From: Bacillus sp. AFS055030
GTDB lineage: Bacteria > Bacillota > Bacilli > Bacillales > Bacillaceae_G
Assembly: GCF_002574545.1 (NCBI RefSeq)
Contig: NZ_NUGT01000023.1
Span: 1-51,513 of the forward strand
DNA length: 51,513 bases
Direction of reading: 5' to 3'
Positions 9,274 through 17,657 of this stretch are shown here, piece by piece (the stretch's first letter is position 1; every line of letters begins with the position of its first letter). The translations under genes and the position numbers were made by a program. The notes under the pieces were generated by a model that was not told where the DNA came from, did not search any database, and was given only the letters and a program-made list of their open reading frames with translations.

Positions 9274-10374
9274 TTATTTAGATTTCCCTGTATTCGTCAT
9301 ATCTACTTTTACATTTACTTTGTAATCTATGTTTTTGTATACCTTATTCCAATCCATCTTGTTCCATCTTTCATATGATACGTGATTACGTACTAATGTT
9401 CCCATTCCAATCGGGTCTGTCTGTTCTTTTTGTAATATTTTTAGAAGTTTTTTTGAATTGGTTTTTAAGTAATTTTCGACTTGTTTCTCCAATTTTTTTT
9501 GATTTTTTTCTTTACTCAAATCCATTGTTCCTGTGTATTCAAGGATACTTCCTTTTAAATATAAATTGATTACAACTGTTGTATTTGTAAATTTGTTGAT
9601 GTTTACTTTTTTATCATTTTTAGAATTTATATTGCTTAACATTAACTGATCGATTTTTCCTGAATCTTTTATGTTAATCATTAAACTTCCATTATTAATA
9701 TCGTCATTTATAAAATTTAGTATTTGTGCTTCACTTAATGGAAGTAACCTAACATATTGATCGCCTCTAAAAGTGCCTAATCCTTTTAATGCTATGTTTT
9801 CACCTTCATATGAAAAAACAGGTAAAACTGGATCGATTCCGTCATCGTAATAATCCCTTAAAAAACGATATTTATCAGTATTTAAAATTTTGTTTTGCTT
9901 ACCTAATTTATCAATGAATGTATATAAATATTCAGACACATCTGGAACCGAAGCTATTTTCTTTTTTAGAAGTTCTTCTCCTTTGCCTTCCACAATAGCA
10001 AATTTAACTCGGGTTCCGAATTCAGGATCCCTTGTAAAGGATTTAACGATATTTATCAGTCCTTTTTTTGCCAATTTTTCTCCGAATATGATCGATCCTT
10101 GTCCTCCGACTAACTTCAAGTTCGTTAGATTTTGAAGTTTGATAAAAGTATCATGTGATGACTTTCCGGATACAGTTAGCGTTTGAGTACCGAATTTTCC
10201 TTCTTTTGAAACTGTAGGAAAAAGGACTGTTGTTATGATAGGATTTTCTTCGTTCTCCGACAAATCGTAAGCGCCAGCTTGTAGTATTGCTAAATCTTCA
10301 ATAACGTTACTAGTTCCACAACTTGTTAAAAATAAACAGCATATTGCGATTAATACAGTAATTTTATTTTGCAT
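9274..10374 (-). CDS. Ger(x)C family germinant-receptor lipoprotein (C subunit)
   Basis: Third subunit of a GerA-type nutrient receptor in the inner membrane of the spore. The signal peptide ends in the lipobox LTSC, so Cys19 should carry the lipid anchor. The 366-residue body follows the family layout of mixed alpha/beta domains, with the C-terminal domain containing the characteristic FT-NTTVVINLYLKGSI strand region and a conserved end. Its ATG overlaps the stop of the B subunit gene by 11 bases. Order A-B-C is that of the gerA operon of B. subtilis. Expected to be made in the forespore; no clear SigG promoter could be fixed. Confidence 0.94.
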   Translation of the reverse strand: MQNKITVLIAICCLFLTSCGTSNVIEDLAILQAGAYDLSENEENPIITTVLFPTVSKEGKFGTQTLTVSGKSSHDTFIKLQNLTNLKLVGGQGSIIFGEKLAKKGLINIVKSFTRDPEFGTRVKFAIVEGKGEELLKKKIASVPDVSEYLYTFIDKLGKQNKILNTDKYRFLRDYYDDGIDPVLPVFSYEGENIALKGLGTFRGDQYVRLLPLSEAQILNFINDDINNGSLMINIKDSGKIDQLMLSNINSKNDKKVNINKFTNTTVVINLYLKGSILEYTGTMDLSKEKNQKKLEKQVENYLKTNSKKLLKILQKEQTDPIGMGTLVRNHVSYERWNKMDWNKVYKNIDYKVNVKVDMTNTGKSK

Positions 10375-11458
10375 TAGCTGTCTCCCGATTAATTAGGTTT
10401 CTAATAATCTCAATAAAAAGGATAAACAATACAATGATAGGTAAGAGCCATGCTATGCCAATTCCACAATAACTCAACCAATTTAACCACTGTTCAACAT
10501 CTATTACTGAATCCGGCAACAACGCAAGTATAAAACCACTTGCTAAGATTACTAAAATCCAAATAGTGGGCTTCAATTTTTTGAACATATTTCCTAAAAA
10601 TTGTTGTGAGCCCCAGTAATATATGACTACAGTTGATAATATTTTAAAGGCAAAAACAGAAAAGCATAGATTCTCGGCTCTTGAAAGAAAAGAAACCTCA
10701 GTATATTCAAACAGTGTCATTACAGGATAAATATCATTTAATATTTGATCAAAGCTAAAAAACCCAAAACTAACAAATAGGATAATGACATAGATTAACA
10801 TCGACATAAAGTTTCCAATAAAAAGGGCCTTTGTCCATTTTTTTTCTACCATTGGAAAAAAAAGAATTGAAACTTCAATACCTAAAAACGCTGAGTAAAC
10901 TTGAAGTGATCCTTTGAGAAAATCAGTCTGACCTTTAAAAAAGAAAGTAGTAAAACGTGAAAAATTAAATTCTGGAAAAAGGTAGAAAATTAAAAAAATC
11001 ATCGGTATTACAAAGCAAAATAAAAGTGCTATGGCTTTAGTGAATTTGTAAATTCCACCCCGTAATAATTGAAAACTTAATAAAGTAAAAAGAATGATAA
11101 AGATCGAAACTGGTAAAGCGGGAAAGAACATCATTTTAAAAATATTGATATATAATCTCATCACCATGCTTGCTATTCCAACCCAAACGCCAATAATAAA
11201 CAAATAGATGGGGAACATAATCCATTTTGGAACAGTTGCCTCAATGATTTCAAATACGGAACGACCTTTTCCTAGTTTATAAATCATCACAATCATAAAA
11301 ATATTAAAATTTACGAGTATAAATATAAAAAAGATACTTATCCACCCGTTGGTCCCAAAGTATTCTGCCATTACTCGAGGTAAGCTATATAGGACAAGTC
11401 CATTTTGCATCATGTAAATTAAGATAGATAGTTGAAGTGGATGAAGTCGTTCCTTCAT
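10364..11458 (-). CDS. GerAB-type germination permease-like protein (B subunit)
   Basis: Integral membrane subunit of the germinant receptor, from the spore germination (GerAB/EndoA) branch of the APC transporter superfamily; it is thought to hold the nutrient-binding pocket. 364 residues with about ten hydrophobic helices from residue 12 onward, and the family's start pattern RLHPLQLSILIYM. The ATG at 11458 was preferred over an upstream GTG at 11488 because GGTGAT lies just before it and the family begins here. It starts 10 bases after the A subunit gene and overlaps the C subunit gene, so the three are translated together. Confidence 0.94.
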   Translation of the reverse strand: MKERLHPLQLSILIYMMQNGLVLYSLPRVMAEYFGTNGWISIFFIFILVNFNIFMIVMIYKLGKGRSVFEIIEATVPKWIMFPIYLFIIGVWVGIASMVMRLYINIFKMMFFPALPVSIFIILFTLLSFQLLRGGIYKFTKAIALLFCFVIPMIFLIFYLFPEFNFSRFTTFFFKGQTDFLKGSLQVYSAFLGIEVSILFFPMVEKKWTKALFIGNFMSMLIYVIILFVSFGFFSFDQILNDIYPVMTLFEYTEVSFLSRAENLCFSVFAFKILSTVVIYYWGSQQFLGNMFKKLKPTIWILVILASGFILALLPDSVIDVEQWLNWLSYCGIGIAWLLPIIVLFILFIEIIRNLINRETANAK

Positions 11459-11468
11459 ATGATCACCA

Positions 11469-12959
11469 TCAATTCCTTTCTCGATCACCTTTGTAATGCA
11501 TCTTTGTTTGAGCTTTCCTTATTTTGTAAAAAGGCCCTCTCACAATACTATCCATCCAATCTTTGACAAAGGTTGGTGAAATTGGCATAAAATAAGGCGA
11601 CTTTAAATTTGTCAAACCTGTTAAATGAATGGTCAGTATTCCTAAAACGAAGAAAATTCCAATATTCCCTAAAAACCCAGCCATTAATATAAATAAAAAC
11701 CTTACGATTCGTATCGAAGCACTCATAATATAACTAGGGACGATGAACGAAGCAATGGCTGATATAGCAACAACAATAATTAAGATATTACTTGTAATTC
11801 CAGCTTCTACAGCTGCTTGTCCAATAACAATACCGCCAACGATTCCAATTGTTTGCCCTATTTTTGTAGGAAGCCTTGCACCAGCCTCCCTAAGCAGTTC
11901 AATAACAATTTCTAGAAATATTGCTTCGACTAAAGGAGGAAAGGGAACTCTACTTCTAGATTGCATAATGCTCTGAAGTAGGGATTGTGGGATCATTTCG
12001 TAATGAAATGTACAGATTGAAACATAAAATGCTGTAAGAATTAATGTAATAAATAAAGCCATATATCGCAAAATCCTAACCATAGTCCCCATGATCCAAC
12101 GCTGGTTATAGTCATCTGTTGATTCAAAAAAATCAAAGAATGTAGAAGGGGTGCAAAAAATATTCGGACTATCATCTACAAGTCCAATGATCTTCCCAGC
12201 ATATAATTTTGATACGGCTACATCTGGTCTTTCAGTCGTATAAAATTGAGGAAATGGTGAATTTTGATAATCATCTATTATTTGAATTAATACATTAGAG
12301 TCAGTAATGGAATCAACTTTGAGCGATTTAATTCTTTCTTTAAGATGATTCACTTTATCTAAATCAGCAATACCATCTATATACATCAAAAGAACTTTCG
12401 TTTTAGAAATCTCTCCAACACATAGATTAATCATTTTCAAACGAGGACTTCTTACTCTTCTTCTTATTAATGATACATTCGTATTTAAAGCTTCATTAAA
12501 CGAATCATGTGGCCCATTTATAACAGTTTCCGTTTCAGACTGGGCAATGGCACGTTCCTCTAGTCCGGATACATTGATTAGATATGTATCCTCTCCATTA
12601 AACAAGGCAACATTACCGTCTAAAATTCCATTGATTACTTCTTTCTGATTATTTTCTATTCTAAACAATGATTGTTGAAATAGTTTTTCATAATTATAAA
12701 ATGCTATTTCTCTTAAAGGAGAAAGTACCTCTTTCTCTAGCGTATTGGAGTCAACTAGAGAGTTTAAATAAATAATTTTAATATCATTTTGATTAAATGA
12801 ACGATGGACAAGATCAAAACTTTCATCAAAATAATTTAGTGTTGTTTCATAAGTAGCTTCTGAAATTGTATTCTCCTCAGAATCTAATTCAGTATTATGA
12901 GAACTAACAAAACCTTTTTGTAAGAAAATCTTTTTATCTTTTGTTCGAAAGCGACTCAT
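11469..12959 (-). CDS. GerA family spore germination protein (A subunit)
   Basis: Largest subunit of the spore germinant receptor. A hydrophilic N-terminal half of about 300 residues is followed by four to five membrane helices; the signature PFPPLVEAIFLEIVIELLRE (about 330-350) and the following GARLPTKIGQTIGIVGG stretch identify the GerA family. 496 residues, normal for the family. First gene of the operon, with AAGGAAGG before its ATG. Which nutrient it detects cannot be read from sequence. Confidence 0.96.
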   Translation of the reverse strand: MSRFRTKDKKIFLQKGFVSSHNTELDSEENTISEATYETTLNYFDESFDLVHRSFNQNDIKIIYLNSLVDSNTLEKEVLSPLREIAFYNYEKLFQQSLFRIENNQKEVINGILDGNVALFNGEDTYLINVSGLEERAIAQSETETVINGPHDSFNEALNTNVSLIRRRVRSPRLKMINLCVGEISKTKVLLMYIDGIADLDKVNHLKERIKSLKVDSITDSNVLIQIIDDYQNSPFPQFYTTERPDVAVSKLYAGKIIGLVDDSPNIFCTPSTFFDFFESTDDYNQRWIMGTMVRILRYMALFITLILTAFYVSICTFHYEMIPQSLLQSIMQSRSRVPFPPLVEAIFLEIVIELLREAGARLPTKIGQTIGIVGGIVIGQAAVEAGITSNILIIVVAISAIASFIVPSYIMSASIRIVRFLFILMAGFLGNIGIFFVLGILTIHLTGLTNLKSPYFMPISPTFVKDWMDSIVRGPFYKIRKAQTKMHYKGDRERN

Positions 12960-13054
12960 TCAAGTACCTTCCTTTTAAACCAATATACCTTATAATATTT
13001 ACCAAGAATTGTACAAGTATGTATTCAAATACTACATAGAACAGTGACCTAAAT

Positions 13055-13090
13055 AGAAAAAACTGCCAGGAAACAAAACCATGGCAGTTT
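13055..13090 (-). terminator. terminator of the flavin-binding protein gene
   Basis: 9-bp stem with arms at 13060-13068 and 13082-13090 (AAACTGCCA/TGGCAGTTT); on the minus strand a T run follows. Lies between the stop of the upstream minus-strand gene and the ger operon. Confidence 0.85.
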
Positions 13091-13122
13091 AGATATGATT
13101 TAAAAAGGTATGAACTTTACTT

Positions 13123-13680
13123 TTATGACCGTTGGGGAAGTACGGTCATTCCATCTTGGAACATACGATTTGTGATTTCTTCTTTTTCTTTAGCTGAAAC
13201 TGAGCTAGCAACTAACTTATAGATACCCGTTTTACCACCTAATGGGGAAACATATCGCTCTACATGACTACTACTTAATGGGCGACTATAATAGCCTGGC
13301 ACATATTTATCCAACATTACTTGCATAGCAGCCGTTGCCTCATTTAAATCATAGACGGGTTTTATTGATCCTTCTATGATTACACTCATATAAGCTGTGT
13401 CCGTCCCGGCTGGTATAGGACTAGTAATTGTACCATAGCTCGTTCCTATCGTGAAACAAGCTAAAGCATTGTTCTCCATGTAAGTGACTTTTCTTCCTTC
13501 AGATGCACCATGAAAATAAATGGCGTTATTCAGCCAAACGAAGTTAAGTGGAATGACATATGGAACGTTTTCGGAAGATAAACCTAAAAAACCAGTTTGT
13601 GCATCTTCTAGAAAGTGTTTAATTTTTACTGGGTCAGTACAAATACGGTCATAATTACGAAGTGAAAACAAAGAAACCAT
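13123..13680 (-). CDS. pyridoxamine 5'-phosphate oxidase-like FMN-binding protein
   Basis: Belongs to the NimA-like branch of the PPOX split-barrel flavoproteins, small dimeric proteins that bind FMN or related cofactors and are often linked to reduction or detoxification. 185 residues; [20 protein letters not shown] near 31-50 and [11 protein letters not shown] near 75-85 match the first barrel strands and the flavin phosphate region. The ATG at 13680 directly abuts GAGGGAG; a TTG three codons in has better spacing, so the true start may be 13671. Alone on its transcript, terminated at 13060. Substrate unknown. Confidence 0.88.
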   Translation of the reverse strand: MVSLFSLRNYDRICTDPVKIKHFLEDAQTGFLGLSSENVPYVIPLNFVWLNNAIYFHGASEGRKVTYMENNALACFTIGTSYGTITSPIPAGTDTAYMSVIIEGSIKPVYDLNEATAAMQVMLDKYVPGYYSRPLSSSHVERYVSPLGGKTGIYKLVASSVSAKEKEEITNRMFQDGMTVLPQRS

Positions 13681-13773
13681 CTCCCTCTTAGTTGATTATT
13701 CATAGAGTGCAAAAAATATAGGCTGGAATGATTGATTTAATGTTTTTCATACTCGTCTTAAAATAGCTATTTA

Positions 13774-13797
13774 TAAAGCAGCCCAAGGGGACTGCTT
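13774..13797 (-). terminator. terminator-like hairpin after the epoxide hydrolase
   Basis: 10-bp stem AAAGCAGTCC/GGGCTGCTTT (minus strand) with one G-U pair and a 4-base loop, 5 bases after the stop. The T tail is short. Confidence 0.6.
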
Positions 13798-13801
13798 TAA
13801 T

Positions 13802-15001
13802 TTAGCGTTGTGATTTGAAAGCTGTACGAAGTTCTGATGTTATATATTCTGGTTGTTCCCATGCTGCAAAATGTCCACCTTTTGGAAGTCTGTTATAGTG
13901 GAACAGGTTCGGGTATGCTTTTTCTGCCCAACTCTTTGGTGCTTCATATAATTCATCAGGAAAGACGCTTACAGCAACAGGGATTTTTACACCTTTCACT
14001 CCAAAGAATGAAATTCCAGCTTTACCGTTTTCCCAGTATAGACGTGAAGCAGATATAGCAGAGTTCGTTAACCAAAAAAGTGTGATATTGTCTAATACAT
14101 CGTCACGCGTTAGACCTTCTTTAACCCCTTCAAAAGATCTAGTGATTAGGGCAAGGCTTTTCCAATCATGATCAAGCATAAATGCTGCCAAACCTACAGG
14201 GGAGTCCACTAATCCAGTAAGCGTTTGTGGGCGAGTACCCATCAGAGATGCGTATGCGAATTTATTTTCAAGAACTTGAGAGACTGCTTTTTTCTCCTCA
14301 TCTGAAAGACCTGACGGCAGCGGGTTTCCAGACCAAATCGCCGCATCAACTTCAGGAGGAATTACGCCAGCCATGTTAGTGTGAATTGCAACTAAGCCAT
14401 CTGGCTCCTGAGCACCCATGAAATCTACAACAATTGCACCCCAGTCGCCACCTTGTGCTACATACTTCTTATAACCTAAGCGAGTCATCAACTCTCCATA
14501 TGCACGTGCAATACGTTTAGGATCCCATCCAGTTGAAGTTGGTTTTCCTGAGAATCCATATCCAGGCATTGATGGAATGATTACATGGAAAGCATCTGAT
14601 GCACTACCACCGTGCGCTGTAGGATTAGTAAGTGGTTCTATTAGTTTCATTTGCTCAATAATTGAACCAGGCCAACCGTGTGCAATGATAATCGGCATAG
14701 CATCTTCATGCTTCGAACGAACGTGAATAAAGTGAATATCTAGTCCGTCAATTTCAGTAATATAATTCGGTACGGCATTTAACTTAGACTCAACCTTGCG
14801 CCAATCATACTCATTTGCCCAATATCGTGCAAGCTCTTGTATTGTTGCAAGTTGTGTACCTTGAGATTGATCAGAAACAGTTTCCTTCTCTGGCCATCTA
14901 GTAGCATTGATGCGTCTACGTAATTCAATTAATTCCTCTTCTGGTACATTCACATGAAATGGACGAATTGCATTTTTTTCTAAAGTTTTATTTTGAGTCA
15001 T
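13802..15001 (-). CDS. epoxide hydrolase (alpha/beta-hydrolase, EHN domain)
   Basis: Opens epoxides to diols through an aspartyl ester intermediate; in bacteria usually a detoxifying or catabolic enzyme. The 399 residues show the N-terminal EHN domain (IRPFHVNVPEEELIELRRR, about 12-30), the oxyanion motif HGWPGS at 108-113, the nucleophile elbow GGDWGA with Asp186, and the catalytic His in KGGHFAAWEQPE near the C-terminus. Closest architecture is microsomal-type/juvenile hormone epoxide hydrolases. About 290 bases upstream lies a large TetR-type operator with a leftward promoter, suggesting induction by a small molecule. Confidence 0.94.
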   Translation of the reverse strand: MTQNKTLEKNAIRPFHVNVPEEELIELRRRINATRWPEKETVSDQSQGTQLATIQELARYWANEYDWRKVESKLNAVPNYITEIDGLDIHFIHVRSKHEDAMPIIIAHGWPGSIIEQMKLIEPLTNPTAHGGSASDAFHVIIPSMPGYGFSGKPTSTGWDPKRIARAYGELMTRLGYKKYVAQGGDWGAIVVDFMGAQEPDGLVAIHTNMAGVIPPEVDAAIWSGNPLPSGLSDEEKKAVSQVLENKFAYASLMGTRPQTLTGLVDSPVGLAAFMLDHDWKSLALITRSFEGVKEGLTRDDVLDNITLFWLTNSAISASRLYWENGKAGISFFGVKGVKIPVAVSVFPDELYEAPKSWAEKAYPNLFHYNRLPKGGHFAAWEQPEYITSELRTAFKSQR

Positions 15002-15125
15002 TTATATCTCTCCCTATTATTGATTTATTTGTCGTGCTTCAGGGTACTAAAATTAACATCTTGTTTATGAATATAATTCAAACATCAAAACTAAACTTTT
15101 ATATTCTACAGTGTTATAGTCAGGG

Positions 15126-15275
15126 TTTATTTTTTATTTAAGCAGAAGACATCAATTCTATTTAATCCAACTATGCGAGACCAGTTCATAATGGACGCTT
15201 TTATGATAAAAAAACCATTGAATAAGCTACTAAAACGATTTTATTTTTCCTGCTTGCGATGTAACCTCCTTTCGA
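15126..15275 (-). other. leader between TetR-type operator and epoxide hydrolase; decayed start site
   Basis: On the minus strand a near-perfect AAAGGAGG (15265-15272) is followed not by a start codon but by ATC; the frame runs only 19 codons before a stop at a poly-T run, and continues another 25 codons if one T is added. This could be an eroded small gene or chance. The rest of 15002-15125 shows no gene. Confidence 0.25.
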
Positions 15276-15280
15276 GAACA

Positions 15281-15310
15281 AATTTAGCACATTAAAGAAC
15301 GTTCGGTCAA
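15281..15310 (-). promoter_or_regulatory. leftward promoter overlapping the TetR-type operator
   Basis: Minus strand: TTGACC (15310-15305), 18 bases, TAAATT. Its -35 lies inside the left arm of the inverted repeat, so a bound repressor would block it. It points at the epoxide hydrolase. Confidence 0.5.
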
Positions 15311-15339
15311 GAATTATTTTTGACCGTTCGTTCTTTAAT
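15291..15339. promoter_or_regulatory. long inverted repeat, TetR-type operator
   Basis: Two 20-base arms at 15291-15310 and 15320-15339 are complementary at 18 of 20 positions, separated by 9 bases. Each arm contains the pseudo-palindromic block GAACGTTCGGTC (left) or GACCGTTCGTTC (right), the style of operators bound by TetR-family dimers. Both arms contain the -35 of a promoter, one pointing each way. Confidence 0.75.
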
Positions 15340-15348
15340 AGGGATAAT
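15320..15348 (+). promoter_or_regulatory. rightward promoter overlapping the TetR-type operator
   Basis: TTGACC (15320-15325), 17 bases, GATAAT: strong by SigA rules, with the -35 inside the right operator arm. The first downstream plus-strand gene is the LysR regulator about 600 bases away; only a 9-codon frame without ribosome binding site starts near it. Confidence 0.55.
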
Positions 15349-15470
15349 AAATGGAAAACCCATATAAAAAATTTATTTAGCCAGTTTTAGGACTTATAAA
15401 GATAGTTATAGTCATAACTTGAAACCATTTGCTCAATGAAGAAAAAGAAAAAATTGGAACCAACCTATTC

Positions 15471-15485
15471 TTGACCATTCGTTCT
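15471..15485 (+). promoter_or_regulatory. third copy of the operator half-site
   Basis: TTGACCATTCGTTCT matches the right arm at 15320-15334 in 14 of 15 positions. It too begins with a -35-like TTGACC, followed 17 bases later by TATGGT, so it could form another regulated rightward promoter. Confidence 0.5.
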
Positions 15486-15951
15486 AAAAAATATATGGTT
15501 ATATCAAGATAATAAGAAATATCAAAAAAGTGATTAAATTTTTACTTTAATTCATTTGTCCTATTTTTCAATAAAATAGTTAGTTTAAATGACATAGAAA
15601 AATTGTAGTTAATAAAGTTTTTTATCATTCAAAAATAATTATGATCAATAACAATGGATGATGAATCATTAGAACACTTTTGTATTTATAAGACTAAATT
15701 AATCAAGTGGAAAGTTTGAAAACCACTAATTCAAATGACCCAGATATTTATAAAAGGGCATTCGGATTGAGTTCATTTATTAATTAAATCATTTTAATTG
15801 AAAATCCTGTATTGTTAATAAAACACAATACTTTTAATATTAAGCCTAGTCTAATAAAAATGTTAAAGGCAATTAACTTAGAAAATGTTTAGTTATTTAT
15901 TATGGTAGGCATCTTTAGACAAATGTTCTTTATGTTGAAATAAAATAAAAG
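15486..15951. other. AT-rich gene-free stretch
   Basis: About 465 bases with stops in every frame and no recognisable RNA, repeat or conserved hairpin. It separates the operator region from the LysR gene and may be remains of lost genes. Confidence 0.5.
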
Positions 15952-15963
15952 GTGGTGAATAAC

Positions 15964-16863
15964 ATGGAGTTGAAACAATTAGAATATTTTGTGGCGATTT
16001 GTGAAGAGATGCATTTTACTAAGACTGCAGATAAACTTGGGATAGGACAACCTACCTTAAGCTATCAAATTAAAGGATTAGAAGATGAGCTTGGCGTCAG
16101 ATTATTTGACAGATTAGGCAAAAAAATAGCTCTTACCGAAGCGGGTAAGATTTTATTAGAACACTCACATCAAATTTTTAATACAATCAAAGGTGCGAAT
16201 GAACAATTACAAGAACTACAAAAACTAGATAGAGGTAAGTTAGTAATTGGTGCACCATCAGGAGAATTAAGCCAAATTGCGTTACTAGCATTACTTGAGT
16301 TTCATTCCATGTATCCCCATATACAGATACAGTTTTTTGTTTTAGATAATGTTGTCGAAAAAATAAGACAAAACGAATTCGATTTAGCATTAACAATAAT
16401 GCCAATAGATGATGATGGACTAAAGATTATCCCATTATATGAAGAGGAATACTATCTAGTTGTCCATTCTGAACATATACTAGCTGATGTAAACTTACTC
16501 GAAATCACTAATCTTAAAGATATACCATTTATAATAAACCAAAAAGATCATTGCCTTAGAAAATGGATTGATTCTATATGTGGAAATTTGGGTATAATGA
16601 TTCAACCAATTATTGAAACTTCTGATGCAACGTCGATTGTTAACTTAGTTAAGGAGGGGTTAGGAGCCACAATTTTATCAAAGACACTTTATAATCTAGT
16701 GGATAACGGCCAATTAATGGCAATAAAGTTAAACCCTTCGCTTCAAAGAAATGTAGTAATGATTCATCATAAGGAAAAGTTTATCGGTTCAGCAATGAAT
16801 ATTTTTAGAAATTTATTGAATTCACATGTAGAGAAATTTAGTAGAAAGAAAGTCATTGTGTAA
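15964..16863 (+). CDS. LysR family transcriptional regulator
   Basis: DNA-binding regulator with an N-terminal winged helix-turn-helix (MELKQLEYFVAICEEMHF, TKTADKLGIGQPTLSYQI, about 1-60) and a periplasmic-binding-protein-like effector domain from about 90. 299 residues, typical. The ATG at 15964 follows AAAGGTGGTG by 6 bases; the GTG at 15952 lies inside that site. Similar in build to CynR/CysL-type members. No divergently transcribed partner is adjacent, which is unusual for LysR genes, so the target cannot be guessed. Confidence 0.93.
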   Translation: MELKQLEYFVAICEEMHFTKTADKLGIGQPTLSYQIKGLEDELGVRLFDRLGKKIALTEAGKILLEHSHQIFNTIKGANEQLQELQKLDRGKLVIGAPSGELSQIALLALLEFHSMYPHIQIQFFVLDNVVEKIRQNEFDLALTIMPIDDDGLKIIPLYEEEYYLVVHSEHILADVNLLEITNLKDIPFIINQKDHCLRKWIDSICGNLGIMIQPIIETSDATSIVNLVKEGLGATILSKTLYNLVDNGQLMAIKLNPSLQRNVVMIHHKEKFIGSAMNIFRNLLNSHVEKFSRKKVIV

Positions 16864-17009
16864 AGATAAATAAAAAGTGAAGAAAGGAAACTAGGGTTCA
16901 AACCTGGCCGCCTTGGTATTTGTTAACTGTAGGGAACTAAACTGTTTTTTCATCAAGAATAGAATTTAATTTATTAATAAAAGTCCAGGGATAAAGAGGG
17001 ATCTTGGGG

Positions 17010-17174
17010 ATGTGTAAAGAAAATAAATTACTTGAAGAAATTGAAAATCTAAGAATGCGTATGGTTAAATTAACAATTCAAAAATCCTTTTCGTATCCAG
17101 AAGTATTAAAAATTAGTCAAAACTTAGATAGCTTATTAAATAGGTATGATAAAAGTGTAATGAAAAAGATATAA
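17010..17174 (+). CDS. Spo0E-like sporulation regulatory protein
   Basis: Small phosphatase family that dephosphorylates Spo0A~P and so delays sporulation. The 54-residue product has the family's two-helix hairpin: LLEEIENLRMRMVKLTIQKS, then a turn with SYPEVLKISQNLDSLLNRY, where SQxLDxLLxxY at 36-46 is the signature that holds the catalytic Asp. ATG at 17010, with AGAGGG at 16995-17000. It sits among sporulation and stress genes, followed 70 bases later by the mini-protein gene with no terminator between. Confidence 0.87.
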   Translation: MCKENKLLEEIENLRMRMVKLTIQKSFSYPEVLKISQNLDSLLNRYDKSVMKKI

Positions 17175-17244
17175 GAATGAATCACGCAAAAAGAGTCATC
17201 ATAATATTAACAACCTTTAAAATAATGAAGATTGGGAGTGTTTC

Positions 17245-17358
17245 ATGATGAGTAAAATTAATAATGAAAACTTCATTCCAACAAAGGATGATTTTTATGT
17301 TAGTGAAGTTGATGAGCGTGTTGTAATCAAAAAACCGAATCAGGATGAAATACAATAA
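17245..17358 (+). CDS. 37-residue mini-protein, paralogue 2 (function unknown)
   Basis: ATG-start frame with GGGAGTG (17234-17240), the same ribosome binding site as its paralogue at 8184, and a terminator directly after. The core IPTKDDFYVSEVDERVVIKK differs from paralogue 1 only by H/Y, I/V and R/K; the termini diverge. Such conservation with conservative changes argues for selection on the protein. A second in-frame ATG is the next codon. No signal, no membrane segment, acidic centre. Family not recognised. Confidence 0.75.
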   Translation: MMSKINNENFIPTKDDFYVSEVDERVVIKKPNQDEIQ

Positions 17359-17363
17359 GTAAT

Positions 17364-17406
17364 GAGGCTATTTTCGTATATTAATTACGATAGCCTCTTT
17401 TTTATT
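17364..17406 (+). terminator. terminator after mini-protein 2
   Basis: Stem GAGGCTA/TAGCCTC (17364-17370, 17391-17397) with an inner TCGTA/TACGA pairing, followed by eight Ts. Confidence 0.85.
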
Positions 17407-17451
17407 AGTTAAGATTCTTCTCCCTATTTTATTAGGAAATGAGATAATGGA

Positions 17452-17640
17452 ACTAAACGAGAAGACTATGCTAGAATATTTGACTTGTTTTTAGATCCAA
17501 TAAAGCAAGATTAAGACGAATTGGAAGCCAAAGATTAGGCTTGGTAATTGCAAAATGGATTGTAGAAATACATAATAGTACTATTCAAGTATTCATATTA
17601 GGTGTTGTTTTTAGTACAAAAAATAATGTGTTTTCCAAAA
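17452..17640 (+). pseudogene. remnant of a sensor histidine kinase ATPase domain
   Basis: Read in one frame (from 17452) the DNA gives [10 protein letters not shown]; shifting frame near 17490 it continues [17 protein letters not shown], then [17 protein letters not shown]. Together these match the end of a HATPase_c domain: F box (IFDRFYR.DKAR.R), a damaged G2 box (GG.GLGL replaced by GSQRLGL) and IAKWIVE.H.GTI. The front of the kinase is missing and the G-loop is broken, so it is dead. The second part is in frame with mgsA, giving a falsely long mgsA ORF. Confidence 0.82.
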
Positions 17641-17657
17641 AGAAAGGAATGTTGACC

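Noticed and set aside
15126-15260. Possible gene starting at ATC after a perfect Shine-Dalgarno sequence
   Set aside because: Only 19 codons before a stop unless a T is added in a poly-T run; the AUC start is very rare. Kept only as a low-confidence leader note.
16894-16910. GGTTCAAACC-type T-arm suggesting a tRNA fragment or att site after the LysR gene
   Set aside because: No acceptor or anticodon arm around it, no integrase nearby and no second copy; a 17-base likeness is not enough.
17541-17657. N-terminal extension of mgsA
   Set aside because: The extra residues match a histidine kinase remnant, the family start and ribosome binding site point to 17658.
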